Assembly: GCF_003319095.1 (NCBI RefSeq)
Contig: NZ_QOHI01000005.1
Location: 62,001 to 126,000, forward strand
Reading direction: 5' to 3'
DNA from: Blastococcus sp. TBT05-19
GTDB lineage: Bacteria; Actinomycetota; Actinomycetes; Mycobacteriales; Geodermatophilaceae
DNA: 64,000 nt
Part shown: positions 24,321 through 32,427 of the stretch, piece by piece
How the letters are laid out: each line of letters begins with the position of its first letter
Numbering within the stretch: the stretch's first letter is position 1
Program-made: the position numbers and the translations under genes
Notes under the pieces: model-generated
Seen by the model: only the letters and a program-made list of their open reading frames with translations
Databases searched by the model: none
What the model was told of the DNA's origin: nothing

Positions 24321-25844
24321 ATGTTCGAGGGATGGGGTGTGGGGCTCGCGGTGGCGGAGATGCTGCCCGCGCACCCCGGCACGCCCGGACGGCCGTCCCG
24401 GCTGTCCGAGATCCTCCCGGTGGCGGTGCGCAGCCCCGAGGGGAAGGCGCACGAGCTCGGCCGCATCCAGCAGCTGAAGTCCGCGATCGCCGCCTACGAG
24501 GCCGATCTGATAGCCGGGCTCGCGGCCGACCGCCCCGCCACCGCCGACCTGCCCGCCGGCGCGCCCGGGGCGGCGGCCGAGCACTGGACCGGCCCCGCCG
24601 CCGCCGACCTCGCCCGGCTGGGCGGCGTCAGCGAGTTCTTCCCCGACGAGCTCGCCCAGGTCCTCGGCTGCTCCCGCGCGCAGGCGACCACCACGGCCAC
24701 GCACGCGCTGACCCTCGTGCACCTGCTGCCCGCGACCTGGGCCGCGCTGGCCGACGGTCACCTCGACTGGCCGCGCGCCCGCGGTCTCGCCCAGCAGCTC
24801 GGTCCGTGCGGCGAGGACGCAGCGCCCGGAGTCCTCGCCGCCGTGGAAGCCGCGGTCCTCCCGCGCGCCATGGAGCTCTCGGTCACGGGGCTCCGGGCCC
24901 TCGCGGAGCGCGAACTGGCCCGCCGCGATCCGCTCGCGGCTGCGCACCGCCGGCGCCGGGCCGCGAAGGCCGCCGACGTGACCGTTCGCCCGGCCCCCGA
25001 CGGGATGGCCGAGCTGTCGGTCTTCCTGCCGGCTCCGGCCGCCGCCGCCATCTACGACACCGCGGACCGCATGGCCCGCCTGGAGAAGGAGGCGGGCTCC
25101 GCTGCGCCGATCGGTCTGCTGCGGGCGCAGGCTCTCCTGGCCCTCGTGCTCCGGCCCTGGGACACCAGCCGCCCGCCGGTCACGGCCCAGCTGACCGTGC
25201 TGGCACCGCTCCCGGTCCTGGCCGATGGCGTCGGCGTCGGCGAGGTCGACGGCCGGCCGATCACGGCAGCAGACCTCCGCGACCTGCTCGAGCAGCTCGA
25301 CGCGCTGTGCCCCGGAGGTCTGCAGGCGCCGACCGGGGGCAGCATGCTCCTGGCCCTCACCGATCCTGGCACCGGACGGCTGCGCGCGACGGTCACCCGC
25401 CGCGAGCTGGAGGCCCTGGTCCGCCGCGGCTGCCCGCAGCACGGTGGAGCCGGCGCCGACTGCGGTTGCGCCGTGCTCGGCGAGCCCGAGGCGCCCGGCC
25501 GCTACCGCCCGACCCCGGCACAACGCCGCTTCCTCCGGGCACGCGACCACCGCTGCCGGATGCCCGGCTGCTCGTCGCGTGCCGGCTGGGTGGACCTCGA
25601 CCACGTCGTCCCGCACGACGAAGGCGGCGAGACGTCCTGCGACAACCTCTGCTGCCTGTGCCGCCGGCACCACCGGCTCAAGACCCTCGCACCCGGGTGG
25701 TCGTTCGTCATGGACGACGACGGGGTCCTGACCGTCACCACACCGAGCGGCGTCACCCGGGTGACGCGGCCGCCGGGCCACTACTGGCACCTGGAGCCCG
25801 CGCCCGCCTCTCCGGAACCCCCGGAGGACGAGCCGCCCTTCTGA
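24321..25844 (+). CDS. DUF222 domain HNH endonuclease-like protein
   Basis: 507 residues. DUF222 (13E12-type) N-terminal two-thirds, helical and Ala/Arg-rich, then a C-terminal HNH nuclease domain: RRFLRARDHRCRMPGC, WVDLDHVVPHDEGGETSCDNLCCLCRRHHRLK (DLDHVVPHDEGG), with zinc Cys pairs and the catalytic His. Such genes occur in many copies in actinobacterial genomes and behave like mobile or selfish genes, but no flanking repeat proves movement here. The ATG at 24321 follows a TAGGTT box (24309-24314) by 6 nt, so the mRNA is likely leaderless. Biological role unknown. Confidence 0.88.
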   Translation: MFEGWGVGLAVAEMLPAHPGTPGRPSRLSEILPVAVRSPEGKAHELGRIQQLKSAIAAYEADLIAGLAADRPATADLPAGAPGAAAEHWTGPAAADLARLGGVSEFFPDELAQVLGCSRAQATTTATHALTLVHLLPATWAALADGHLDWPRARGLAQQLGPCGEDAAPGVLAAVEAAVLPRAMELSVTGLRALAERELARRDPLAAAHRRRRAAKAADVTVRPAPDGMAELSVFLPAPAAAAIYDTADRMARLEKEAGSAAPIGLLRAQALLALVLRPWDTSRPPVTAQLTVLAPLPVLADGVGVGEVDGRPITAADLRDLLEQLDALCPGGLQAPTGGSMLLALTDPGTGRLRATVTRRELEALVRRGCPQHGGAGADCGCAVLGEPEAPGRYRPTPAQRRFLRARDHRCRMPGCSSRAGWVDLDHVVPHDEGGETSCDNLCCLCRRHHRLKTLAPGWSFVMDDDGVLTVTTPSGVTRVTRPPGHYWHLEPAPASPEPPEDEPPF

Positions 25845-25965
25845 TCGACCGGACCATCGTTCCGCGTCGCCGCGAGCACCGATGAGTTCACGGCTGCTGC
25901 CCGGTCGATAGCCATGACCAGCACGTCCCGCGCCCGGCACCGGCCGGCACCCGAAGGAGACCGCC

Positions 25966-26445
25966 ATGCCCAAGCAGATCCCCTGCATCTGGATGGACGG
26001 CACGGCCGAGCAGGCCGCCGAGCACTACACCTCGATCTTCCCGAACTCCTCGATCGGCGACGTCACCCGCTACGGCCCCGACCAGCCGATGCCCGAGGGC
26101 ACCGCGATGACCGTGAGCTTCACCCTCGACGGCCAGGAGTACGTGGCGCTCAACGGCGGGCCGCAGTTCCCGCACAGCGAAGCCATCTCCTTCCAGATCA
26201 TGTGCGCCGACCAGGAGGAGGCCGACCACTACTGGGACCGGCTCACCGACGGCGGCGAGGAGAGCATGTGCGGCTGGCTCAAGGACCGGTTCGGGGTCTC
26301 GTGGCAGGTGATCCCCACCGAGCTCATGAGCCTGCTCGGCGACTCCGACCCCGGGCGCGCCCAGCGCGCCGCCCAGGCGATGTTCCAGATGCGCCGCATC
26401 GACATCGAGGCCATCCGGCAGGCAGCCGACAGCGTCCCCGCCTGA
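25966..26445 (+). CDS. VOC family protein (PhnB / 3-demethylubiquinone methyltransferase-like fold)
   Basis: 159 residues. Vicinal oxygen chelate fold of the PhnB-like type: IPCIWMDGTAEQAAEHYTSIFPNS, VSFTLDGQEYVALNGGPQF, HSEAISFQIMCADQEEADHYWDRL, and GWLKDRFGVSWQVIPTEL. Members bind metals or small molecules but many have no known reaction. Start ATG 25966 has AAGGAG about 7 nt upstream. Single gene between the HNH gene and the methyltransferase pair. Confidence 0.85.
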   Translation: MPKQIPCIWMDGTAEQAAEHYTSIFPNSSIGDVTRYGPDQPMPEGTAMTVSFTLDGQEYVALNGGPQFPHSEAISFQIMCADQEEADHYWDRLTDGGEESMCGWLKDRFGVSWQVIPTELMSLLGDSDPGRAQRAAQAMFQMRRIDIEAIRQAADSVPA

Positions 26446-26483
26446 GGGGGAGCGGCGGCGCCGTCGCCACTAGGCTCCGGTGG

Positions 26484-27221
26484 GTGCCGACCGTTCCCGC
26501 CTCGCCGACCGCGGCCCAGCTGCCCGTCCGCACCGCCGCCGTGTGGGCCGCGCTCGACCCGCTCGTGGGCGCGGGCACCCCGCTGCGGGTCCTCGACGTC
26601 GGTGGCGGGAGCGGCGTGTTCGCCGTTCCGCTCGCCCGGCTCGGGCACACGGTCACCGTCGTCGACCCCAGCGCCGACGCCCTCGCCACCCTCTCCCGCC
26701 GTGCGCAGACCGACGGCGTGGGCGAGCGGGTCGTGGGCGTCCAGGGCGACGGCGACCTGCTGCACGAGGTGCTCGCCGACGACGACGGCGGCTACGACCT
26801 GGCGCTGTGCCACTCCGTGCTCGAGGTCGTCGACGACCCCGCGGTCACCCTCCGCGAGATCGCCGGCGCCCTGCGGCCGGGCGGCCAGGTGAGCCTCGCG
26901 GTCGCCAACCGTGCCGGCGGTGTGCTCGCCCGCGCCATCGCCGGGCAGCCGACCGAGGCGCTCGCCGTCCTCCGCGACCAGGAGACCGTCACCGGTCGCG
27001 CCGGGCGCCGGCGCTTCACCCACGGCGACCTCCTCGTCCTCGTCGACGGGGCCGGCCTCACCGCCGGCGAGTGGCGCGGCGTCTCCGTCGTCGCCGACCT
27101 GCTCGAGGCCGCCTCCGGAGCCGACGCGGCAGCCGTCCGCAGCCTGGAGCTGGCGCTCGCCGGCACCTCGCCCTACCGGGAGATCGCGGCCGGGCTGCAC
27201 CTGCTGGCCACCCGCCCGTGA
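26484..27221 (+). CDS. SAM-dependent class I methyltransferase
   Basis: 245 residues from GTG 26484, with a TAGGCT box at 26471-26476 giving a leaderless mRNA. Rossmann-type SAM site: LRVLDVGGGSGVFAVPLARLG (VLDVGGGSG, motif I), VTVVDPSADAL (acidic end of strand 2), GDGDLLHEVL, and DLALCHSVLEVVDD (motif IV). The substrate is not known. The stop overlaps the phosphodiesterase start by 4 bp (GTGA), and this gene pair is conserved in my memory of actinobacterial genomes, so the two may act on one pathway. Confidence 0.85.
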   Translation: MPTVPASPTAAQLPVRTAAVWAALDPLVGAGTPLRVLDVGGGSGVFAVPLARLGHTVTVVDPSADALATLSRRAQTDGVGERVVGVQGDGDLLHEVLADDDGGYDLALCHSVLEVVDDPAVTLREIAGALRPGGQVSLAVANRAGGVLARAIAGQPTEALAVLRDQETVTGRAGRRRFTHGDLLVLVDGAGLTAGEWRGVSVVADLLEAASGADAAAVRSLELALAGTSPYREIAAGLHLLATRP

Positions 27222-28387
27222 CCCTCCCGGCCGATCTGCAGCGGCCGGCCTACGGCGCCGCCAGCCTCGCCGACGTCCTCCCCGGTGCGGCCGCGGCGCT
27301 CGGGGCGCCGGTGCTGCGCGGCGACCTGCCCCCGGACCCGCTGGGCCTGACCGACGCGCTGCACGGCGCCCGCCGCGTCGCCGTCCTGCTCGTCGACGGG
27401 CTCGGCGCCGACCTGATCCGCGCGCACGCCGACCTGGCGCCCACCCTGGCCGCGCTGAGCACCCCGGCCGGTGACCTGTCCGCGCCGTGCCCCAGCACCA
27501 CCCCGGTCAGCCTCACCACCCTGACCACCGGCCTGCCGCCGGGTGGGCACGGCGTCCTCGGCTTCGTCACCGAGGTACCGGGGGAGGGGCGCACCCTCAA
27601 CCACACCCAGTGGGCCGACGACCCCGACCCCGCCGACTGGATGGCCGCGCCCACCGTCTTCCAGCGCGCCGCGGCGGACGGGATCGCCGTCACCGCCGTC
27701 GGACCGTGGGCCTACGCCGGCTCGGGGCTCACCGAGGCCGCCTACCGCGGCGGGAACTACACCGGCAGCGTCGGCCCCGGCGACCTCACCGCCCTGATGC
27801 GCACCGCGCTCGACGCCGGCCCGCGCGCGCTGGTCTACGGCTACCTCGCCGAGCTCGACCTCACCGGCCACGTCCGCGGCGTCGACTCCCCGAGCTGGCG
27901 GTCGCAGCTGCAGCAGGTCGACGCGCTGGTCGCCCAGCTCGTCGACGGCCTGCCCGACGACGCCGCCCTCCTCGTCACCGCCGACCACGGCATGCTCGAC
28001 GTCCCGGCGCACACCCGGTTCGACCTCGACGAGGAACCCGACCTCGCCGACGGCGTCCGGCTGCTCACCGGCGAGCCGCGCGCCCGCTACGTGCACGCCG
28101 AGCCGGGGGCCGAGGCCGACGTGCTGGACCGCTGGCGCGGGGTCCTCGGCGACCGCGCCTGGGTCGTCGGGCGCGACGAGGCGGTCGCCAGCGGGATCTT
28201 CGGCCCGGTCGACGACGCCCTCGTCACCCGCCTCGGCGACGTCGTGGCGCTCGCGCGGGGGGCCTGGGCGCTGGTGACCCCGCGCCTCGAGCCCGGGCCC
28301 AGCCGGCTCGCGGCCTACCACGGGTCCCTCACCGCCACCGAGCTCGCGATCCCGCTGCTGGTGGCCCGGGGGCGCGGCCTGGCCTAG
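27218..28387 (+). CDS. Alkaline phosphatase superfamily phosphodiesterase / nucleotide pyrophosphatase
   Basis: 389 residues. Type I phosphodiesterase fold: VAVLLVDGLGADL (first metal Asp), CPSTTPVSLTTLTTG with the Thr nucleophile, YGYLAELDLTGHVRGVDS (Asp and His metal ligands), LLVTADHGMLDVP (Asp-His), and YHGSLTATELAIPLLV near the C-terminus (His). It likely cleaves a phosphodiester or pyrophosphate bond, substrate unknown. No signal peptide is seen, so it is probably cytosolic. Convergent with the next gene, sharing the CTAG at their stops. Confidence 0.86.
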   Translation: MTLPADLQRPAYGAASLADVLPGAAAALGAPVLRGDLPPDPLGLTDALHGARRVAVLLVDGLGADLIRAHADLAPTLAALSTPAGDLSAPCPSTTPVSLTTLTTGLPPGGHGVLGFVTEVPGEGRTLNHTQWADDPDPADWMAAPTVFQRAAADGIAVTAVGPWAYAGSGLTEAAYRGGNYTGSVGPGDLTALMRTALDAGPRALVYGYLAELDLTGHVRGVDSPSWRSQLQQVDALVAQLVDGLPDDAALLVTADHGMLDVPAHTRFDLDEEPDLADGVRLLTGEPRARYVHAEPGAEADVLDRWRGVLGDRAWVVGRDEAVASGIFGPVDDALVTRLGDVVALARGAWALVTPRLEPGPSRLAAYHGSLTATELAIPLLVARGRGLA

Positions 28388-29358
28388 GCGCCGGCCCGCG
28401 GCCGGGTGGTCAGCGAGAGGTGGTGCCAGGTGCGCACCCGGCCCGGCCGGGCGGCCTGGCAGGTCAGGTGCACGGTCTCGGGCGAGGGCCGGCTCTCCAC
28501 GACCACGACGACGTCCCCCTCGGGCCCGGCGAGCGCCACCTCCCAGCGCTCCGCGCCGTCGCCGGGGGAGTCCAGGGCGGTCACCGTCAGCGGCAGCAGG
28601 TCGTCGACGCCGAGCAGCCCGAGCTCCTCGCGCGCGTAGTGCTGGGCCGCCTGCGCCGGCGCGGCCAGCCCGGCGCGTCCCCGCAGCCAGGGCAGTGCCA
28701 CCCGGGCGCGGTCGTGCGCGGCCACCACCAGCGCGCCGTCGCCGGGCACCTGGCCGTAGTAGAAGCCGTGCGGCAGCACGAGCAGGTTCGCCGCGAACCG
28801 GTCACCGCCGAGGTGGCTGCACTCCCACACCTCGTCGGCGCCGGTCGTCGGCAGGGCGCGGGCCAGCGGCCGCCCGCGCAGCGCGCAGCACGCGTCGTGC
28901 CCGCCGTGGGTGCACACCAGGTAGGTGCGGCCGGCGGCCGGCGTGCCCACCGAGCCGTCCCAGGGGGCGGTCAGCAGGTCGGCGTCGGACTCCCGCACCG
29001 ACCACCACAGCCCCTCCCGGCCGGGCCGGCTGTCGGCGTAGGCCCACCGCCGGCCGGAGTCGGCCAGCCGGTCACCGGGACGGCGCACCAGCAGCACCCG
29101 CACGCCCTCGCGCGCGGCCCGGTCGGCCAGCAGCGGCGCCACGCGGGCGTCGAACCGGGACTGCGGCAGCGCCTGCCGTCCCCACGGACCGGGCTGCTCG
29201 ATCAGCAACCAGCGGTCCAGCGGGGCGGCGGTGGCGATGCCGGAGTCGGCTCGGGCGAGCGCCCGCACCGAGCAGCGGTCGGCGTCGAGGCGGCCCAGCG
29301 GCCGGGCGGGGACGTCGGTCCGGCAGAAGTCCTCGCCGCCGGGCGGTCGGGCGGTCAC
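28384..29358 (-). CDS. Sucrase/ferredoxin-like family protein (thioredoxin-like [2Fe-2S])
   Basis: 324 residues. It belongs to the sucrase/ferredoxin-like family: RWLLIEQPGPWGR, YLVCTHGGHDACCALRGRPL (Cys-rich cluster motif) and VWECSHLGGDRFAANLLVLP. These proteins hold a thioredoxin-like ferredoxin fold; the Cys and His residues can bind an iron-sulfur cluster. GTG 29358 overlaps the stop of the JmjC gene (GTGA), so it is the third gene of the repeat peptide-hydroxylase operon. An electron-supply role to the iron-dependent hydroxylase is plausible but not shown. Confidence 0.82.
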   Translation of the reverse strand: MTARPPGGEDFCRTDVPARPLGRLDADRCSVRALARADSGIATAAPLDRWLLIEQPGPWGRQALPQSRFDARVAPLLADRAAREGVRVLLVRRPGDRLADSGRRWAYADSRPGREGLWWSVRESDADLLTAPWDGSVGTPAAGRTYLVCTHGGHDACCALRGRPLARALPTTGADEVWECSHLGGDRFAANLLVLPHGFYYGQVPGDGALVVAAHDRARVALPWLRGRAGLAAPAQAAQHYAREELGLLGVDDLLPLTVTALDSPGDGAERWEVALAGPEGDVVVVVESRPSPETVHLTCQAARPGRVRTWHHLSLTTRPRAGA

Positions 29359-30578
29359 GGCAGGGGCGGCTGGCCCGCGGCCTCCGCGCCGGGGACGACG
29401 GCGACCGACTCCGTCACCAGCCGGCGGGCCAGCGCGAGCCGCTCGGCCGGCTCCAGCCCGGGCAGGTCCCCGACCTTCAGCTCGCCGACGGCGATCAGCT
29501 CGGCCAGCGCGGGCCGTTCCGGAGCACCGAAGGAGTGGGTCCGCCGCCCGCCGATGAGCAGCACCCCGCCGTCCGCGCCGTCGCGCAGGGTGCAGCGCAG
29601 CCGGGTGCGCAGGCGCAGCACCGTGTCGGGGGTGAGGGCCGCGGCCGCGGTGGCCTGGGCCAGCGGCGCCACCGGCTCGGGGCGCACCTGCGCCCACGTC
29701 CGGGCGCGCAGGCGGTCGGCCACCTCGGCGGGGTCGACCCGGCCCAGCCACTCCCTCAGGGAGGAGACGACGGCGGCGACGTCGTCGGCGACCACGTCCG
29801 GGTCGGCCAGGTCGACGCCCAGGGGGAGCGAGCCGCGCAGCGAGCGGTCCTCCGCGGCGAGGGTGCGCACGAGGTCCAGCACCTGCTCCGCGGCCGCCCA
29901 GCGGGTGACGGAGTGGATGCCGACGGTCAGGTGGGCGCTGATCTCACCCAGCGCACGCGCCGAGTGCAGGTAGCCGCGGGGCAGGTAGAGCGCGTCGCCC
30001 GGGCGCAGCACGGCGTCGATGACCGGCTCCCGCTCCGCGGCGGCGGCCACCTCGTCGGCCCGGTCGGTCCACACCTGGGTGCGCAGCGGGTCGGGCAGCA
30101 CCGGCGCGTGGATGGTCCAGTGCTTCTCGCCGGCCACCTGCAGCACGAAGACGTCGTGGACGTCGTAGTGCGGGCTGAACCCCCGGGAGGACGGCGGCGT
30201 GATGTAGGCGTTGACCTGCGTGGGGTGGCCGAGGTCGGCGGCGAGCGCGTCGGCGAACTCGATCAGCGGCGGCCAGAGCCGGTGCAGGCCCTGCAGGACC
30301 ACGGTGCTGCCGTCGGCGAACAGCCGCAGCACCGAGTCCGAGCTGACCTGGTCGGCGATCTCGGCGCCGGCGCCACCGGAGGTCGTGAAGCGCTTGGGGT
30401 CGACGACGGCGCCGTCCTTGGCGATCCGCAGGAACGGCGTGCGCAGCCCGCGGCGGGACAGCAGCTCGTCCACCGCGGGCAGGTCGAGCAGGTCGGTGAA
30501 GGAGTTGCCGGTGTCCTCGGCACGGGTGAGCAGCGGCCGGCGGGCCCAGTACTCGGCGGCGAAGACCTCCGGCGCCAT
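29355..30578 (-). CDS. JmjC/cupin-4 domain protein hydroxylase (2-oxoglutarate/Fe(II) dioxygenase)
   Basis: 407 residues from ATG 30578. The cupin core has the iron-binding triad: H137 and D139 in FSPHYDVHDVFVLQVAGEKHW, and H205 in LPRGYLHSA. The layout matches cupin-4/JmjC oxygenases, which hydroxylate amino-acid side chains of proteins (ribosomal oxygenases in E. coli, FIH in animals). The open frame continues upstream with family-like residues (LLRPALRRCTD before the Met). A CTG at 30650-30648 overlaps the stop of the preceding peptide gene as CTGA, so the true start may be CTG 30650, adding 24 residues. It is coupled to the ferredoxin-like gene downstream. Confidence 0.86.
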   Translation of the reverse strand: MAPEVFAAEYWARRPLLTRAEDTGNSFTDLLDLPAVDELLSRRGLRTPFLRIAKDGAVVDPKRFTTSGGAGAEIADQVSSDSVLRLFADGSTVVLQGLHRLWPPLIEFADALAADLGHPTQVNAYITPPSSRGFSPHYDVHDVFVLQVAGEKHWTIHAPVLPDPLRTQVWTDRADEVAAAAEREPVIDAVLRPGDALYLPRGYLHSARALGEISAHLTVGIHSVTRWAAAEQVLDLVRTLAAEDRSLRGSLPLGVDLADPDVVADDVAAVVSSLREWLGRVDPAEVADRLRARTWAQVRPEPVAPLAQATAAAALTPDTVLRLRTRLRCTLRDGADGGVLLIGGRRTHSFGAPERPALAELIAVGELKVGDLPGLEPAERLALARRLVTESVAVVPGAEAAGQPPLP

Positions 30579-30646
30579 GTCGGTGCACCGCCGCAGGGCG
30601 GGGCGGAGCAGCTGCTCCGCCCCGCCCCGCGAGGTCGGGTCCTCGG

Positions 30647-30889
30647 TCAGGCCGAACCGTCCGCGCCGCCGTCGGCACCGCCGTCGGCGCCGCCGTCCGC
30701 ACCCGAGTCCGCGCCGCCGTCGGCACCACCGTCGGCGCCGCCGTCCGCACCGCCGTCGTGCCCGCCGGACGTGCCGGCCGCACCGTGGTCGGCCGGGCCG
30801 GCGCTGCCGTCGGCCGGGCCGTGGGCGCCGCCGTCAGCACCGCCGTCGGCGCCGCCGTCACCGGTCGTCATGTCGTCGTCCAGAGCCAT
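30647..30889 (-). CDS. Short (Gly-Gly-Ala-Asp)n repeat protein, unknown function
   Basis: 80 residues, acidic start MALDDDMTTGDGG, then nine exact GGAD tetrapeptides plus variants (SGAD, GGAH, GPAD), interrupted by one Gly/Ala/His section (GPADHGAAGTSGGHDGG). No Cys, no aromatic residue, no Lys or Arg, no membrane segment. GGAGG lies 4 nt before the ATG at 30889, so translation is likely real. Its TGA overlaps a CTG that may start the JmjC gene. The DNA repeat unit is 12 bp. I do not recognise a characterised family. Position suggests a substrate or partner of the hydroxylase; Asp residues in a fixed repeat are a plausible hydroxylation target. The divergent neighbour across the LexA box is dinB. 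Confidence 0.7.
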   Translation of the reverse strand: MALDDDMTTGDGGADGGADGGAHGPADGSAGPADHGAAGTSGGHDGGADGGADGGADGGADSGADGGADGGADGGADGSA

Positions 30890-30913
30890 GGCTCCTCCGA
30901 TCAGGGTCGATCC

Positions 30914-30933
30914 GGGCCGCCGGACGGCGGCCC
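30914..30933. other. Hairpin in the leader of the repeat-peptide operon
   Basis: GGGCCGCC and GGCGGCCC form a perfect 8-bp stem with a 4-nt loop. It lies between the repeat-peptide start (30889) and the divergent LexA box. It could be an attenuator in the 5' leader of the minus-strand operon, or an operator; nothing else in the sequence decides. Confidence 0.5.
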
Positions 30934-31038
30934 CTGGGCGCTGCTTACCTCGGAGATCGCGGAGTCACACCTGCGGCCCGACCTGCGCGGCGAGGCGCGC
31001 GGTGCGGCGCCCGGGCGGGCGCTACCCTCCATCCGGTG

Positions 31039-31054
31039 TCGAACACGTGTTCGA
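31039..31054. promoter_or_regulatory. LexA (SOS) box upstream of dinB
   Basis: TCGAAC-ACGT-GTTCGA, a perfect and fully palindromic LexA box. It lies 11 bp downstream of a TACCCT -10 box (31023-31028) and 13 bp before the dinB start, so LexA would cover the transcription start. It also lies between dinB and the divergent repeat-peptide operon and may affect both. Confidence 0.93.
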
Positions 31055-31067
31055 GCGAGGAGGAGTG

Positions 31068-32270
31068 GTGGACCGGACGACGGGGTGCACCGTCCTGCAC
31101 GTCGACATGGACGCGTTCTTCGCCAGTGTCGAGGTGCGGCGGCGGCCGGAGCTGGCCGGCACGCCGGTGATCGTCGGCGGGGCCGGCAACCGGGGCGTGG
31201 TCACCTCGGCCACCTACGAGGCCCGCCGCTACGGCGTGCACGCGGCCATGCCCACCGGCCGGGCGCTGCGGCTGTGCCCGACGGCGACCGTCCTGCCGGG
31301 GGACATGGCGCTCTACACCGAGGTGTCCCGCTCGGTCATGGCCCTGTTCCGGTCGATCACCCCGCTGGTCGAGCCGCTCTCCCTGGACGAGGCGTTCCTC
31401 GACGTCTCCGGGGCCGGGCGGCGGCTGGGGGACGCCGCGGAGATCGGCGAGTACATCCGTGCCCGGGTCTACGACGAGCAGGGCATCACCTGCTCGGTCG
31501 GGGTGGCCGGCACCAAGTTCGTGGCCAAGCTCGCCTCCACCTCCGCCAAGCCCGACGGGATGCGCGTCGTCCGCCCGGCGGAGGTCATGGGGTTCCTGCA
31601 CCCCCTGCCGGTGGGCGCCCTGTGGGGGGTGGGCCCCAGGACCGAGGAGACGCTGACCCGGCTCGGGCTGCGCACCGTCGGCGACCTGGCGCACGTCCCG
31701 GCGCGCACGCTGCAGCGGGCGCTCGGTGCCGCGGCCGGGAGTCACCTGCACGAGCTGGCGTGGGGTCGCGACCCGCGGCGGGTGGTCCCCGACGAGCCGG
31801 AGCGCTCCACCGGCGCGGAGGAGACCTTCTCCACCGACGTCGACGACCCTGCCGTGATCCACCGCGAGCTGCTGCACCTGTCCGAGCGCACGGCGGGACG
31901 GTTGCGCTCGATGGGCTGCCTGACCCGCACGGTGAGCATCAAGGTGCGGTTCGCCGACTTCGCGACGATCACCCGCAGCCGCACGCTCGGCACCCCCACC
32001 GACGTGGGCAAGGACCTGTACGACACCGCGCGCGCCCTCTTCGACGCCCTGGGGCTCGACCGGGCCCGGATCCGGCTGGTCGGGGTGCGCGCCGAACGGC
32101 TCGTCGACGCCGACGAGACCCCCCAGCAGCTGGAGCTCGGAGCCCGGGAGCACGGCCGCCGGGAGGCCGAGCTCGCCGCCGACCGCGCCGCCCGCCGGTT
32201 CGGCGCGGGCGCGGTCCGGCCGGCCACCCTGCTGCACCGATCGGGCCGTCCCGGGAGCGCCCCCCGCTGA
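31068..32270 (+). CDS. dinB: DNA polymerase IV (Y-family translesion polymerase)
   Basis: 400 residues from GTG 31068, with GAGGAGGA just upstream (the GTG at 31065 is too close). Y-family catalytic residues: VLHVDMDAFFASVEVRR (first Asp) and EPLSLDEAFLDVSG (Asp-Glu). TYEARRYGVHAAMPTGRAL and CSVGVAGTKFVAKLASTSAKPDG are the finger and palm motifs; a little-finger domain follows. PQQLELGA near 350 may bind the sliding clamp. It bypasses damaged bases with low fidelity. The LexA box predicts SOS induction together with the DnaE2 operon. Confidence 0.95.
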   Translation: MDRTTGCTVLHVDMDAFFASVEVRRRPELAGTPVIVGGAGNRGVVTSATYEARRYGVHAAMPTGRALRLCPTATVLPGDMALYTEVSRSVMALFRSITPLVEPLSLDEAFLDVSGAGRRLGDAAEIGEYIRARVYDEQGITCSVGVAGTKFVAKLASTSAKPDGMRVVRPAEVMGFLHPLPVGALWGVGPRTEETLTRLGLRTVGDLAHVPARTLQRALGAAAGSHLHELAWGRDPRRVVPDEPERSTGAEETFSTDVDDPAVIHRELLHLSERTAGRLRSMGCLTRTVSIKVRFADFATITRSRTLGTPTDVGKDLYDTARALFDALGLDRARIRLVGVRAERLVDADETPQQLELGAREHGRREAELAADRAARRFGAGAVRPATLLHRSGRPGSAPR

Positions 32271-32427
32271 GCTGCGCAGACGCGACGGGAGGGCCCCTCC
32301 GAAGGGTGATCGGCGAGCGCGCGCGACGGCTCGCCGTGCGGTCGCCTTTCGCAGCCTGCATTCGGCTCGTATCCTCGGTGGCACCGTCGGAGGAAGCCTT
32401 CGACGGAACTGGCATTTGGAGGTCGAC

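Noticed and set aside
30661-30860. Short phased repeats that could suggest a CRISPR or satellite array
   Set aside because: The 12-bp units keep one reading frame (GGAD) with a ribosome site and start codon, and there are no spacers; treated as a coding repeat.
29944-30861. A 305-codon minus-strand frame through the repeat region and into the JmjC gene
   Set aside because: It is in a different frame from the JmjC gene and gives only Thr/Ala/Pro/Arg low-complexity sequence.
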